Shown piece by piece: positions 35,298 through 45,110 of a stretch of 64,000 nucleotides of DNA; the first letter of the stretch is position 1, and every line of letters begins with the position of its first letter. Source of the DNA: Verrucomicrobiales bacterium (lineage in GTDB: Bacteria > Verrucomicrobiota > Verrucomicrobiia > Verrucomicrobiales > DEV007); NCBI GenBank assembly GCA_002698785.1, contig PAAG01000019.1:1-64000 (forward strand), read 5' to 3'. A program made the position numbers and the translations under genes. Below the pieces are notes generated by a model. The model saw nothing but the letters and a program-made list of their open reading frames with translations, searched no databases and had not been told where the DNA came from.

Positions 35298-35393
35298 GCG
35301 GTTCCAGATAGAGGGGGGCTTCCGCAGGGACATCTTGACTTTCAGGGGAAGGTCTCGTTTTGTTATCTCCCCCCTCTCTGTTTCTTTTAGTCT

Positions 35394-36539
35394 ATGCCCT
35401 CGCGGGAACGTATTGTCGCAGTCACGATTCCAGTAGGTCCGCCCCACACCGAAAGGATACGCCGTGGGATTTTTGATTATGCCGCTGAGCATGGAAACTG
35501 GAGCCTGAGATTCGGTCTCGATGGAACGTCGATATCTCTGGAAGGCCTCGATCATTTCAAAGGCGACGGCGTCCTGGTAATGCCGGAAACGTCCCGTGAT
35601 TTCGAGATCGCTCGCTCGATCCAGTTGCCGGTTGTGAACCTCGCATCAAGCGATAGTGCGAACACGCTGAATACGGTAACGGTGGACAATTTTCAGGCAG
35701 GCGTCGAAGCGGGTCATCATCTTATCGACCGGGGTTACCAGCGCTTCGCCTATTATGGCGTGGAAGGGCTGCACTATTCCGATGAGAGATTGGCTGGCTT
35801 TCGCGAAGCGACAAAAGAGATTGGGCAGGACATCGAAGTGTTTCTGGAGCCGAGCGATCTCGATCCCGCCACGCGATGGCGAACATCCCATACAGAGCTC
35901 GATGAATGGCTGGCCCGAATCGAGAAGCCAGTCGGACTACTCGCTGCCCACGATTACCGGGCGGCTCTGATACACGAGCGCTGCCCGTCTTTGAATATTC
36001 ATATCCCCCGTGATCTTGGGCTGGTCGGCATGGATGACGATGCGTGTGTCTGCGAGGGAACGAAGCCGTCCATCACCAGTGTCCGACACGATGGAGAAAC
36101 GATCGGCTACGAAGCGGCGTCTCTACTCGACCGACTGATGGATGAGGCGGATAAGGGAACTCTTGGAGAGCCTGTCAGGATACAGTTTCCTCCTGCCAAA
36201 GTCGTGGTTCGCGGTTCTACAGAAGTCTACGTGACTACCGATCCGAGACTCGCTGCGGCGGTGACTTACATGCGGGAGAATTTTCACACCGGGATTGGGG
36301 TACCCGATGTTGTAGAGAATATGCGTGCCTCTCGTCGGTGGCTGGAAAGGGCGTGCATGGAGCAATTTGGTGTTAGCCCCTACCAGTTTCTCTGTCGGCT
36401 TCGCGTCAAGCAGGTGGAAATCCTGCGAAGCCAAAACCCAGACATTCGCCCCGACGAGCTTGTATCGTTGTGCGGCTTCAGCGATACACGGAATCTGAAC
36501 CAAGTGTGTCGCCGGTTTGCGGATTCGAAGTTGAATTGA
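35394..36539 (+). CDS. XylR-type regulator: LacI-like sensor with AraC DNA-binding domain
   Basis: A 381-residue transcription regulator. Residues ~5-270 form a periplasmic-binding-like (LacI/GalR type) sugar-sensing domain (GIFDYAAEHGNWSLRF, GVLVMPETSRDFEIA, VGMDDDACVCEGTKPSITSVRHD). The C-terminal ~100 residues hold two AraC-type helix-turn-helix motifs (VPDVVENMRASRRWLERACMEQFG and PDELVSLCGFSDTRNLNQVCRRF). This order is typical of XylR-like regulators that sense sugars, which expand strongly in Verrucomicrobiota. It ends 17 bases before the convergent BatE gene and follows the dehydrogenase gene by 96 bases on the same strand; a role in controlling that gene is possible. Confidence 0.9.
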   Translation: MPSRERIVAVTIPVGPPHTERIRRGIFDYAAEHGNWSLRFGLDGTSISLEGLDHFKGDGVLVMPETSRDFEIARSIQLPVVNLASSDSANTLNTVTVDNFQAGVEAGHHLIDRGYQRFAYYGVEGLHYSDERLAGFREATKEIGQDIEVFLEPSDLDPATRWRTSHTELDEWLARIEKPVGLLAAHDYRAALIHERCPSLNIHIPRDLGLVGMDDDACVCEGTKPSITSVRHDGETIGYEAASLLDRLMDEADKGTLGEPVRIQFPPAKVVVRGSTEVYVTTDPRLAAAVTYMRENFHTGIGVPDVVENMRASRRWLERACMEQFGVSPYQFLCRLRVKQVEILRSQNPDIRPDELVSLCGFSDTRNLNQVCRRFADSKLN

Positions 36540-36556
36540 TCTGGTGTGCTTTTGCT

Positions 36557-37291
36557 TCAGGAATCTGCGCAGACTTTCTGGAGGTCCTCTTTTGAGACCC
36601 AGCCTTTTGAAAGAAGATAAAAACCTTCGTGCTCTTCTTGAATCTGCACGCCTTGCCCCTCCCTCAATGTCGCTACGACATCTGCCGTGGAGAATGGAGA
36701 AAGTCGCACTTCTGTTCCCGGCCGTAGCACAATCGCTCGGTCGAGTTCTCCTTGGCGAAGAATCAAAGCACTGACTCCAATAGCGAGCACGAACAGCGAA
36801 ACCACGGTCACCCAGCGGAGAGAAACCTGCCCTTTTCGACCGGAAAGGAAAGCACGCATCAGACTCACCACCGCGAGAAGGCCAGCAGCAATACCGCACG
36901 CGAGAAACCATTCATTCAGGCTCAGCCAGTGAAGCGGCTTCTCCCAGATGGCCGGTTCACTTTTCTCTTCGAAGGCAGTGGTCGCGTTCCGAGCCATTTC
37001 GAGATTAGTGCGTATGTCAGAGGCACGTGGATCGAGAAAGAGAGCCCGCTCGTAGTCGACAATGGCTTGCCCATAATTTCCGGACTGATAGTGGGCATTC
37101 CCGAGATTGTAGAGCAATGAAGCGTTTGAGCCGTTCTGTTCGAGAGCCTCATTGAATGCTTTCGCCGCTCCTTCGAAGTCTCCCCTTTCGTAGGCGATCG
37201 CCCCCTTCTCCACAAAGGTGGAAGCTTCCTCCTGAGCAATTGCGGGGAGGATGGAGAGAACGAATGAGAATATGGCAATCAAGTATCTCAT
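36557..37291 (-). CDS. batE: BatE-like TPR protein with SH3 domain
   Basis: A 244-residue protein with signal peptide or anchor (residues 1-19), two to three TPR units (about 22-112: AIAYERGDFEGAAKAFNEALEQ, YNLGNAHYQSGNYGQAIVDYERAL), two transmembrane helices (about 130-148 and 158-177), and a C-terminal SH3b-like domain (about 188-240, VLRPGTEVRLSPFSTADVV). It is the last gene of the bat operon and overlaps batD by four bases (ATGA). The family is thought to support a periplasmic complex related to oxidative or envelope stress; the mechanism is not known. Confidence 0.8.
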   Translation of the reverse strand: MRYLIAIFSFVLSILPAIAQEEASTFVEKGAIAYERGDFEGAAKAFNEALEQNGSNASLLYNLGNAHYQSGNYGQAIVDYERALFLDPRASDIRTNLEMARNATTAFEEKSEPAIWEKPLHWLSLNEWFLACGIAAGLLAVVSLMRAFLSGRKGQVSLRWVTVVSLFVLAIGVSALILRQGELDRAIVLRPGTEVRLSPFSTADVVATLREGQGVQIQEEHEGFYLLSKGWVSKEDLQKVCADS

Positions 37292-39207
37292 GAGGCGTTT
37301 GAGGGAACAGTGTCAGGACGTTTCACCGAATAAGATGGGTTGGCCAGGGTTTCCTGCAGGAGGCGATTCCAGCGATCCAGTTCGGTGGTCGATATGGATC
37401 CAGCAGGCGCGTATGATACCGCATCGGCCTTGGAGAAAAATTGCACGATCGCAGTGTCACCGTCGAATCGCTGGCGAACTTCGGAAAGGGTAATAGCCTC
37501 CGCGGGCTTGTCCCATATCGAACCAAGTCGAACCTGCAATGCCCGGCGGGCAGAATCGAAGAAAACCGATGCGTCACCCGATTTCGAGGATTCAGCGGCA
37601 GCTTCTATCGCTTCGCGCTCGCGCTGTTGGGCAGCACGGGCCGCCACTCGCGAGGGTTCGCTATGCCGCTGGCGCAGGCCACCAATGACAAATCCTGCCA
37701 CGATACCGAGGATCCCGAGACCGACCGATATCTGGAAAGCCGGATGATAGAGTAGCGGCTGAAGCGAGGCTGAAGAGATCACACCGATTTCCCGAAGAGG
37801 TGCTAGCTGGGTGGGCGCTTTGGCTTTTTGCGAGGACTTCTCTTGCTTTGGATCTAGTGCTGCAGCTGCCATTGTATTGGCACCGGAAGAAAGGTCTTCG
37901 CCAGCAATATCAAGAGGCACTTCGGGGCTGGCTATGGTTTCATATTTTCCGGTGTCGGGATCAAAGTAGCTGGTTGTTAGTTTGACCCGTTGCTCCCCTC
38001 CCTTTCGAGGAACGGCGCTGAATTCGAATGTCTTGCTTCCAGAGAAAGCCGCGACGTCATCGCCTTGGAATTCGGTTTTCGGAGCATAAGTTTTCCAAGA
38101 ATCTCCCGGCTCGAGCACTGGGGCGCTCATGCGATCAAAGTTCCCTTTTCCCTTCACAGTTACGCGAACTCTCTGGGGTTCACCTGTGGTGGCATCGGCC
38201 GGGAGCTTGAATCCGCCAAATGAGAACTTTCCAACAGCCCCGCTGAAATCGGCTGGACGCCCTTCAGTCGGGAGAGAGCGCACCTCAAGAGGATCGCCCT
38301 TAGAAGAGAGGGTCACTTCGCGCGGAATCACTCGAGTGAAGGCGTTGTCGAAAAAATCATCAAAGAAGGGGTCGTTGAAAAAGCTGCCCCCAAAGGGAGA
38401 GCGTGGTCGAGCGGAGCGACCTCCCGATTGATCGCGAACCATCACGGTGGCATCCAGGGAGACCTTTACCGGATACTCCCCTGCTTTAGCCACGGAGATT
38501 CCACCATACCAAGTGACAGCCCGATAGGTTTCACCGTCTTTCTCCACCAACTGCTGCTCGGGCTCTTCGCTCAGGTTATGGAGGGTAAATCCCGGGCCTT
38601 CAGGGCGAGGCTGAGAGGTGAGCTGCACTCGAGTTCTCGGTGGAAAGAAAGCGGTAATCCTGACAGGCGCCATTTCCCCAACATAGAGGTGCTCACGATC
38701 GCGGGCGGGAAACTGCATTTCCAGAAACCCTAGAGATTGAGAATCCGCTGCGGGTGCATTCCCCTGCGGTGCAGCACTCGATCCGCCGGGCAAACTCTGC
38801 GGTGCTGATCCGCCAGCAGTTACAGTGAACGTGACAGGATCGGTCTGAATCGTTTCGCCATTCACGCTGACCTCGAAGGAAGGGATCGTGTATTCACCTT
38901 CCTTGTCCGCAGTGACAACGAAGTTCTGAGCCTCCGAGCGGGTCATGCTGCCATTGATAATCTGGATGTTGCTGCTCTTTCCGTAGGGACGTAGAGAAAC
39001 GCCGTCTGGTATGGGTGGATTGATAGGCTGGTCGGAACTCCCCCCATTCACTGTAACCGATAATTTTGCACCCTGGTCGGCACCGAAGGTCGAGGGCTGG
39101 ATACTAACGGAGACATCCGCTGCCAATACGGCAGCAGGGAGAAAGGCGGCACATGCCACAGCAAGCGACCAGATAGCTCCAGAAAGGAATTGGGAATGCG
39201 ATTTCAT
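37288..39207 (-). CDS. batD: BatD (oxygen tolerance) protein
   Basis: A 639-residue protein; I prefer ATG at 39207 over the in-frame TTG at 39216. A signal peptide (cleavage near LAADV, residue 29) is followed by several beta-sandwich domains (VSVSIQPSTFGADQGAKLSVTVNG; FTVTADKEGEYTIPSFEV) characteristic of BatD, then a transmembrane helix around residue 515 (GLGILGIVAGFVIGGL), and a cytosolic tail of ~110 residues rich in helix. It sits between the BatB/C and BatE genes. Confidence 0.85.
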   Translation of the reverse strand: MKSHSQFLSGAIWSLAVACAAFLPAAVLAADVSVSIQPSTFGADQGAKLSVTVNGGSSDQPINPPIPDGVSLRPYGKSSNIQIINGSMTRSEAQNFVVTADKEGEYTIPSFEVSVNGETIQTDPVTFTVTAGGSAPQSLPGGSSAAPQGNAPAADSQSLGFLEMQFPARDREHLYVGEMAPVRITAFFPPRTRVQLTSQPRPEGPGFTLHNLSEEPEQQLVEKDGETYRAVTWYGGISVAKAGEYPVKVSLDATVMVRDQSGGRSARPRSPFGGSFFNDPFFDDFFDNAFTRVIPREVTLSSKGDPLEVRSLPTEGRPADFSGAVGKFSFGGFKLPADATTGEPQRVRVTVKGKGNFDRMSAPVLEPGDSWKTYAPKTEFQGDDVAAFSGSKTFEFSAVPRKGGEQRVKLTTSYFDPDTGKYETIASPEVPLDIAGEDLSSGANTMAAAALDPKQEKSSQKAKAPTQLAPLREIGVISSASLQPLLYHPAFQISVGLGILGIVAGFVIGGLRQRHSEPSRVAARAAQQREREAIEAAAESSKSGDASVFFDSARRALQVRLGSIWDKPAEAITLSEVRQRFDGDTAIVQFFSKADAVSYAPAGSISTTELDRWNRLLQETLANPSYSVKRPDTVPSNAS

Positions 39208-39209
39208 GA

Positions 39210-41267
39210 TTACCAAGTTTTTCCGTTCGTTGTATTGTCAGGGACAGAACGCCTATACTGCCCCTGGTCTGGAAGAGGGAGAACGGATCGCTCATCGCTC
39301 TTGAGAGCTTCGAGGAGCTGGGCCGCTTCCTCCTTCGACATCTCGCCGGGATTTCGACGTTCTTCAGAAAAGGAAGCGTCACCCGGCGTCGCATTTGTCT
39401 CTTGTGGCTGTTCTTCCGATGGCTCTCCTTTCTGCGGAAGGGTGGATTCCCCCTGTTTCTGCTCGGCTTCTTTTTGTTCGGGCTGAGGTGATGTTTCGTC
39501 AGGATCAGTTTCACCTTGCTCCTCCTTTTCGCCCCCCTGCTGCGATGCCTGTTGTTCTTTATCCTGATCCTCTTCGGATTCTCCACCGGAGGACTGCTGC
39601 TCCTTCTGATTTTCCTCCGCGCTTTCTTCTTTGGAAGATTGAGATTGGGCGTCGTTTTGCTCTTCTGATTCTTGTTCGGACGAATCGGACTGCTGGTCTT
39701 CTTTCTGTTTCTCGTCTGATTGCTCGCTAGTTTTGGAATCGTCGGACTGCTCTTGCTCTTGCTCTTGCTCTTGCTGATCCTGCTGCTGCTTCAACTCATC
39801 GAGCTTCTTCTTTACGAAGTCCCGATTGAAAGCAGCATCTTCGTCCTCTGGGTCCAGAGCGAGAGCATCTTCGAAGGCTTTGACGCTGGACTCCCATGAT
39901 TTGATCGTCGCCTCGGGATTCTCCTGCTGCGATTGCTGCCCGATTCGATAGCGTGCATTTCCAAGGTTGTAGTAGCCCTTTTGCTGGAGGCCAAGATCAG
40001 TAGTCGCTTCGAGGCCGTCGCCAAGGACTTCCGCCGCACGCTCAAACTCTCCCGCATTGTAGGCCTCGGTTCCCAGATTGTAGATCTCGCGAGGATCGCT
40101 CGGAAGAATTTCGACAGTATCGTCCTGGCTGATGCCCATTGTTGCCGTAACGATCAAGGACAGGACAAGAAGGGCAACCTTTACCGACTCCGCAGGTGCT
40201 GCGTGGAAATCACGTCTCGCATCGGATACGACCGGTGTCTTTTTCTTCCGGGCTCTGCGCCTTCGATCACCTAACAGAAACTCAATAGAGAGAAGCAAAA
40301 TACCAAGTGCCAACGGCCATTCAAATCTCTCCAGCGGGATGCGGTCGAGTCTTTGGTCGAACTCCGACTCGGGAGCCAGGCGAAGTTTCTCGCGATAGAT
40401 CTGGTTCAAACCCTCACCGGCGCGGCCAAGAGGTGCGTAGATACCGCCTGTCTGGTCGGCGATGAGTTTGAGCGTCTCTTCGTCGAGAGCCGTGCGAACA
40501 GGCTCTCCGCTCTGATCCCTGACAAAATCCTGACTTCCATCAGTCTGGGTGATGGGAATGAGCGCACCTTTGGGATCCCCCACGCCAACCGTGTAGATGA
40601 CCATGCCCTTCTCCTTTGCCGTATCGAGGGCTGTTTTCACGGCACCCTGGAGATCCTCACCATCCGTTACGAGGACCAGAATACGGTAGTTGTTCCCCTC
40701 TTCGTTGAAGAGTCGATTCGCCTCCTCTACTGCGGTTGCGAGATCGGTGCCCTGATGAGGAATGATGTCCGTGTCGAGAGCATCAAGCGATTGCTGAAAC
40801 GCTCCGTAGTCTAATGTCAGTGGGCAAAGTGAGAAGGCATTTCCCGCGAAAGGAATCAGGGCCACACGGTCCCCTTCCAGCAGATTGACAAAATCTGTGA
40901 TCGCCAACCGAGCGCGCTCGAGGCGGTTCGGGGCGACATCTTCCGCCAGCATACTTCGAGACGTATCCACAGCGAAGACGATATCGATACCCCTTCGTTT
41001 TACCTCGCGATATTCAAAGCCGTATTGTGGCCTTGCCAGTGCGGCAAAAACACAGAACACGCCAAGAATCCAGAGCGCCTGTCGGATTCGCCGACGGCGA
41101 CGCGAGACGGACGCAGTCAACTCCTCAAGAAGCCTCGTATGAGCGAGCTTTTCCAGATCTCGCTCCCGACGGCGATTCCAGCTCACCATACCGAAAACCA
41201 ATGCGATGCAGACGGCGAGTCCGATCCAAAGGGTGACAGGGTAGGCAAACTGGAAGGTTTCGTTCAT
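39210..41267 (-). CDS. batB: BatB-BatC fusion: VWA domain, TPR repeats and acidic low-complexity tail
   Basis: A 685-residue protein. The N-terminal part is BatB: transmembrane helices (about 8-25, 60-78), a VWA domain (about 90-300) with an intact metal-binding DTSRS motif (VDTSRSMLAED) and later helix around 315-330. A further hydrophobic segment (about 363-380) precedes TPR-like repeats (about 390-480: YNLGTEAYNAGEFERAAEVLGDGLE, YNLGNARYRIGQQ), which correspond to BatC. The region from 490 to about 650 is extreme low complexity, dominated by Gln, Glu, Ser, Lys and Asp, probably disordered. In other bacteria BatB and BatC are separate proteins. The next gene starts two bases after the stop. 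Confidence 0.85.
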   Translation of the reverse strand: MNETFQFAYPVTLWIGLAVCIALVFGMVSWNRRRERDLEKLAHTRLLEELTASVSRRRRRIRQALWILGVFCVFAALARPQYGFEYREVKRRGIDIVFAVDTSRSMLAEDVAPNRLERARLAITDFVNLLEGDRVALIPFAGNAFSLCPLTLDYGAFQQSLDALDTDIIPHQGTDLATAVEEANRLFNEEGNNYRILVLVTDGEDLQGAVKTALDTAKEKGMVIYTVGVGDPKGALIPITQTDGSQDFVRDQSGEPVRTALDEETLKLIADQTGGIYAPLGRAGEGLNQIYREKLRLAPESEFDQRLDRIPLERFEWPLALGILLLSIEFLLGDRRRRARKKKTPVVSDARRDFHAAPAESVKVALLVLSLIVTATMGISQDDTVEILPSDPREIYNLGTEAYNAGEFERAAEVLGDGLEATTDLGLQQKGYYNLGNARYRIGQQSQQENPEATIKSWESSVKAFEDALALDPEDEDAAFNRDFVKKKLDELKQQQDQQEQEQEQEQSDDSKTSEQSDEKQKEDQQSDSSEQESEEQNDAQSQSSKEESAEENQKEQQSSGGESEEDQDKEQQASQQGGEKEEQGETDPDETSPQPEQKEAEQKQGESTLPQKGEPSEEQPQETNATPGDASFSEERRNPGEMSKEEAAQLLEALKSDERSVLPLPDQGQYRRSVPDNTTNGKTW

Positions 41268-41272
41268 AAGTA

Positions 41273-42283
41273 TCAGGGAAGGCGTCTCAATCGGGTTTCA
41301 CCGAGGAGCCGCTCCAGACCGAGCAACAGCAGTCCGGGAAAAAGGACATAGAAAAACAGCTCATCGACGTTTTCGTATTTCTTCAGTTTTCGCTTGGTCG
41401 TCTCAAGCTCGTTGATCTCGGCATAGACCCGCTCGAGTGAATTGGTATCTGTGGCACGGAAATACTGGCCGCCGGTATCGTCGGCAACCTGCTGCCACGT
41501 CTCTTCATCAATGTCCACTTCCATCATGCGGAATCGCTTTCTACCAAACTGGTCTGTGACCGGCATGGGAGCCTCTCCGCGCGTTCCGGCTCCGACGGTA
41601 TAAATCTTGATGTTAAGTGCTTTGGCCGCTTCCGCAGCGGTCGCTGGGTTGGCCGCCCCGGAATTATTCATTCCGTCAGTGAGGAGAATGACGATGCGGG
41701 ATTTGGCATCCTGCTCTTTCAGGTGATTCGATGCCGATACAATGGCAGACCCGATCGCCGTTCCGTCTTCCACCTGACCGATCTTCACTGACTTCAGTCG
41801 CTTCAAAAGCCAATCGTGGTCGAGAGTCAGAGGACTCACCAGATAAGGACGACCGGCAAAAGCGAGAATCCCGATACGGTCGTTCGGCCGCTCTTCCACA
41901 AACTTGGCGACGACATCCTTTACCACTTCGAGGCGATTTGCGCGCTGACCGTTCAGCTCGAAGTCGAGAGCTTCCATCGATCCGGAAACATCGATGGACA
42001 GCATGATATCAATCCCGCTCGCATCGACTTCCGTAGTACCGCGCCCGAATTGTGGACGAGCAAGAGCAACGATCAATGCCGCAAGCGCAAGAAGACGAAG
42101 CGCGGCCAGCCAGCCACCAGCACGATTGCGAGGCTTACCACCTGCGGCCGTAGCAGCGCCTACCGAAGGAAATCGCAATGCCGCCGCTCCACCTAATTTT
42201 CCTTTCAACAAGGCAAAGAGAGGCAGGAGTAGCAGCAGAAAGAGCAACTCCGGATGGGCAAACTGGAAATTCACGCTCGTCAT
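41273..42283 (-). CDS. batA: BatA VWA-domain protein
   Basis: A 336-residue membrane-anchored VWA protein: hydrophobic segments at about 12-26 and 60-78, VWA core (about 95-290) with intact MIDAS (MLSIDVSGSMEAL), and a terminal transmembrane helix (about 310-330). The order matches BatA in the canonical bat operon. Interaction with BatB through the VWA domains is inferred from known members of the family. Confidence 0.85.
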   Translation of the reverse strand: MTSVNFQFAHPELLFLLLLLPLFALLKGKLGGAAALRFPSVGAATAAGGKPRNRAGGWLAALRLLALAALIVALARPQFGRGTTEVDASGIDIMLSIDVSGSMEALDFELNGQRANRLEVVKDVVAKFVEERPNDRIGILAFAGRPYLVSPLTLDHDWLLKRLKSVKIGQVEDGTAIGSAIVSASNHLKEQDAKSRIVILLTDGMNNSGAANPATAAEAAKALNIKIYTVGAGTRGEAPMPVTDQFGRKRFRMMEVDIDEETWQQVADDTGGQYFRATDTNSLERVYAEINELETTKRKLKKYENVDELFFYVLFPGLLLLGLERLLGETRLRRLP

Positions 42284-42289
42284 AAAAAA

Positions 42290-42886
42290 TCAGGCAGCAA
42301 CTGGGTCTATCGATTTGGGTTGGGCCACATCGGTCTCGGACCGGCTAGTCGACTCCACAAACCGGCGCGCGCTTTCGATCAGTTTGACGCGGCGCTCTCT
42401 GTCAACTGATCCACGACCGAATTTCAATTCATCACAGAAGCGAAGGAAACGACTCAAGTCCTCGGCGAATGGAGTAATGCCAGGGTAACCGTGCGTGCTG
42501 ACATCCTGGAAAAACTCCTCCGTCGTGCGACGCGGCGCAGCAATACCGAAGCGCTCCTCGATGTAGCGGCGGACGGTGGCGGTGACGGCGTTTGCGAGAG
42601 GCTCCGGGCTTTCGGACTCGATGAGGTTCTCGGAATCCTTCAATTCGGCAAGCGCCCGCTCGGCAGAACTGCGGGCGGGAGCGGGACGCTTACGCGAAAG
42701 GAGTTTCCAGATCAGGGCAGCCAGCAGGAGCGCGCCGAGCGCAATCCCTGCCCAAAGGCCGTAATTCGGCGGAACGGGGATTTCGATCAAATTTTTCACT
42801 CCCCGGATGTCGTCCATCTCCTGCCCTAATGCAGGCGAACCGACAGACGCCGAAGTCATCAGTGCTATGGAAAGAAAATATCTCAT
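42290..42886 (-). CDS. DUF4381-like membrane protein
   Basis: A 198-residue protein with a signal segment (1-21), a transmembrane helix (about 45-63, LWAGIALGALLLAALIW) and a cytosolic helical domain with RYIEERFGIAAPRRTTEEFFQDV and FLRFCDELKFGRG, both typical of the DUF4381 protein found between DUF58 and BatA genes. It lies 6 bases from each neighbour's boundary, so co-transcription is likely. Confidence 0.8.
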   Translation of the reverse strand: MRYFLSIALMTSASVGSPALGQEMDDIRGVKNLIEIPVPPNYGLWAGIALGALLLAALIWKLLSRKRPAPARSSAERALAELKDSENLIESESPEPLANAVTATVRRYIEERFGIAAPRRTTEEFFQDVSTHGYPGITPFAEDLSRFLRFCDELKFGRGSVDRERRVKLIESARRFVESTSRSETDVAQPKSIDPVAA

Positions 42887-42893
42887 GGCTTTG

Positions 42894-43853
42894 CTAGGCA
42901 GCTCTTTGTCTTCTGCTTTGGAAAAATCTCATCAGTTCCGGCATCCAGTCGGTGCCGTTTTCAAATTCCAGCAGATCGGCACCGAGGGAACGGATCGCTT
43001 TCCTCACGGCATCCTGTCGATTCGCAGCCTGGGTGGAATAGGCAGCCCTGACTTTCGCACTGCCGGTATCGATCTCGACCAACTCGCCCGTCTCCGCGTC
43101 CTCGACGGTGAGTCGACCTACATTGGGAATCTCGAACTCACGGGGATCATTTACGGAAACAGCGATTACATCGTGGTGCTTGTTGGTGACCTGAAGCTTT
43201 CGCCGAGTCTCGGCGAGTTCGTTTTCAAAATTCCCGGTGAGCGAAAAATCGGAAACCAGGAACACGACCGACTTGCGACTGATCATTCTATTCACAAAAT
43301 CGAGCGCGACCTTGATGTCGGTTCCGTGACCTTTCGGTTCGAAGAACAGCGCTTCGCGTATCAAGCGCATGATGTGCGTCTGTCCCTTCGCTGGCGGGAT
43401 GTAGAGTTCCACCTCATCAGTGAACAAAACGAGCCCGACCTTGTCTCGGTTTCGAATGGCCGAAGCCGCAAGGACACCGGCTGCTTCCGTTGCCAGTTCG
43501 CGTTTCGTCTGTCGCACCGATCCGAAAGCGGAAGAAGCACTCACATCGATCATCAGCATTATCGTCAGTTCGCGCTCTTCGGTGAAGAGTTTGATGTGTG
43601 GCGTGCCGGTCCGGGCAGTCACGTTCCAGTCGATCGTGCGAACGTCGTCGCCTGCGACATAGTCCCGCACCCGATCGAAATCCATCCCCCGGCCTTTGAA
43701 CACCGAGGCATAGCGCCCCGCCATGGCATCGTCGACGAGGCGGTTCGTTCGCACTTCCATCTTGCGAACTTTCGCCAGGATCTCAGCAGCACGAGCTTCC
43801 GCCTCGGCATCACCGAGTTGAGGCTCGCGGGCTTCTTTTTTCTTGGGCCACAT
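42894..43853 (-). CDS. DUF58 domain protein of the MoxR-associated operon
   Basis: A 319-residue cytosolic protein with a DUF58 core (RDYVAGDDVRTIDWNVTARTG) and a VWA-like fold containing MLMIDVSASSAFG. DUF58 proteins normally follow a MoxR ATPase in operons and are thought to be acted on by it. The gene ends 7 bases before the next. Confidence 0.9.
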   Translation of the reverse strand: MWPKKKEAREPQLGDAEAEARAAEILAKVRKMEVRTNRLVDDAMAGRYASVFKGRGMDFDRVRDYVAGDDVRTIDWNVTARTGTPHIKLFTEERELTIMLMIDVSASSAFGSVRQTKRELATEAAGVLAASAIRNRDKVGLVLFTDEVELYIPPAKGQTHIMRLIREALFFEPKGHGTDIKVALDFVNRMISRKSVVFLVSDFSLTGNFENELAETRRKLQVTNKHHDVIAVSVNDPREFEIPNVGRLTVEDAETGELVEIDTGSAKVRAAYSTQAANRQDAVRKAIRSLGADLLEFENGTDWMPELMRFFQSRRQRAA

Positions 43854-43883
43854 ACGTCAGGGAAAAGATTAATAGGGTTACTG

Positions 43884-44903
43884 TCAGGGAACGGGAAGGA
43901 GATCAAGAATACGAGCAATCAGTTGATCGCTCGTGATCCCTTCTGCTTCGGCCTCGTAGCTGACCGTTACGCGATGGCGAAGCACATCTGGCGCAACTGA
44001 TTTGATGTCGTGCGGCGTGACGTAGCTACGACCTTCGAGAAAGGCGTGCGCTTTTCCTGCCAAAGCCAGACTAATCGAGGCACGCGGCGAAGCACCCACC
44101 CTCAGGTACGGGCCGAGATTCAAACCAAAAGAATCCGGATCGCGAGTCGAATGAACCAGCGTGACGAGGTAAGACTTCACCTTATCGTCGAGATAAAGGC
44201 TATTCACCACCTCGCGGGCATTGCGGATGTGATCGAGGGAAACGACCGGCTTCGGCTCGACGGGATCCGCCGTAGTCGCGGCGAGATCGACCACGCGCAT
44301 CTCTTCCTCCATTGATGGATAGTCGACCACCACTTTCAGCATGAAACGGTCGACCTGCGCCTCGGGGAGAGGATAGGTTCCTTCCTGCTCCAGCGGGTTC
44401 TGCGTCGCCATGACAAGGAACGGCTTTGGTAGTGAAAACGTGTGATCGCCGATGGTGACCTGCTTCTCCTGCATCGCTTCGAGGAGGGCGCTCTGCACTT
44501 TTGCGGGAGCCCGGTTGATCTCATCAGCAAGGATGAAATTGGCAAAAACAGGGCCGTGTTTCACTTCAAAGCTGGAGCTTTTCGGATCAAAGATCTGCGT
44601 CCCCACAATGTCTGCAGGGAGCATGTCAGGGGTGAACTGGATACGGCGAAAATCAGCATCGACAAGCGAAGCGAGCGTCTTTAGTGCGAGTGTTTTCGCG
44701 AGTCCCGGCACGCCTTCCAGGAGAATGTGTCCCTTCACAAGAAGAGCGATCAAGAGCCGGTCGACGAGCATAGTCTGGCCGACGAGATGCTTCGCAATTT
44801 CACCCCGTAGCGGATGAATCCAGGCGGCTGCCTGCTCAATTTGTTGCTCCGCCAGGGCACTGTCCGGCGTTGTGGTCTGGGAAGTTTGACTATCTGTTGT
44901 CAT
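43884..44903 (-). CDS. moxR: MoxR-family AAA+ ATPase
   Basis: A 339-residue ATPase started at ATG 44903, since the longer frame adds ~60 residues without resemblance to MoxR. Walker A is in [12 protein letters not shown] (about 50-62), Walker B in [15 protein letters not shown], sensor 1 in [13 protein letters not shown], and the arginine-containing QVDRFMLKV. The C-terminal lid follows ([19 protein letters not shown]). MoxR proteins act as chaperones for assembling VWA-domain complexes, here the Bat and DUF58 proteins encoded downstream. It is the first gene of the seven-gene operon. Confidence 0.92.
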   Translation of the reverse strand: MTTDSQTSQTTTPDSALAEQQIEQAAAWIHPLRGEIAKHLVGQTMLVDRLLIALLVKGHILLEGVPGLAKTLALKTLASLVDADFRRIQFTPDMLPADIVGTQIFDPKSSSFEVKHGPVFANFILADEINRAPAKVQSALLEAMQEKQVTIGDHTFSLPKPFLVMATQNPLEQEGTYPLPEAQVDRFMLKVVVDYPSMEEEMRVVDLAATTADPVEPKPVVSLDHIRNAREVVNSLYLDDKVKSYLVTLVHSTRDPDSFGLNLGPYLRVGASPRASISLALAGKAHAFLEGRSYVTPHDIKSVAPDVLRHRVTVSYEAEAEGITSDQLIARILDLLPVP

Positions 44904-44972
44904 AGCAAAAGGTCGTTTTGAGGTATAGCGAAGAGCGCCCGGAAATTTGTTCCCAGAATACAAAATTTCCCC

Positions 44973-44998
44973 GAGAACTCCCGAAATGTGGAGTTCTT
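44973..44998 (-). promoter_or_regulatory. hairpin upstream of the bat operon
   Basis: Arms around GAACTCC (44975-44981) and GGAGTTC (44990-44996), extended by an A-T and a G-T pair, enclose an 8-base loop. It lies between the isomerase stop (45111) and the moxR start. On the minus strand GGGGAAATTTTG follows, so it may terminate the upstream unit or act in the moxR leader. Confidence 0.45.
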
Positions 44999-45110
44999 CG
45001 ATCGCGATCCCGAACCGAGACCGACCTGATTCTTTGTAGATATACCGGTGCGCTACGCCTCTAAAAATGGAGACATACCGAGACAACTACTGCTTGGAAA
45101 TCGAGACGAC

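Noticed and set aside
42807-44000. Rightward open frame of 397 codons opposite DUF58
   Set aside because: Antisense to the DUF58 and MoxR genes; composition is of a shadow frame.
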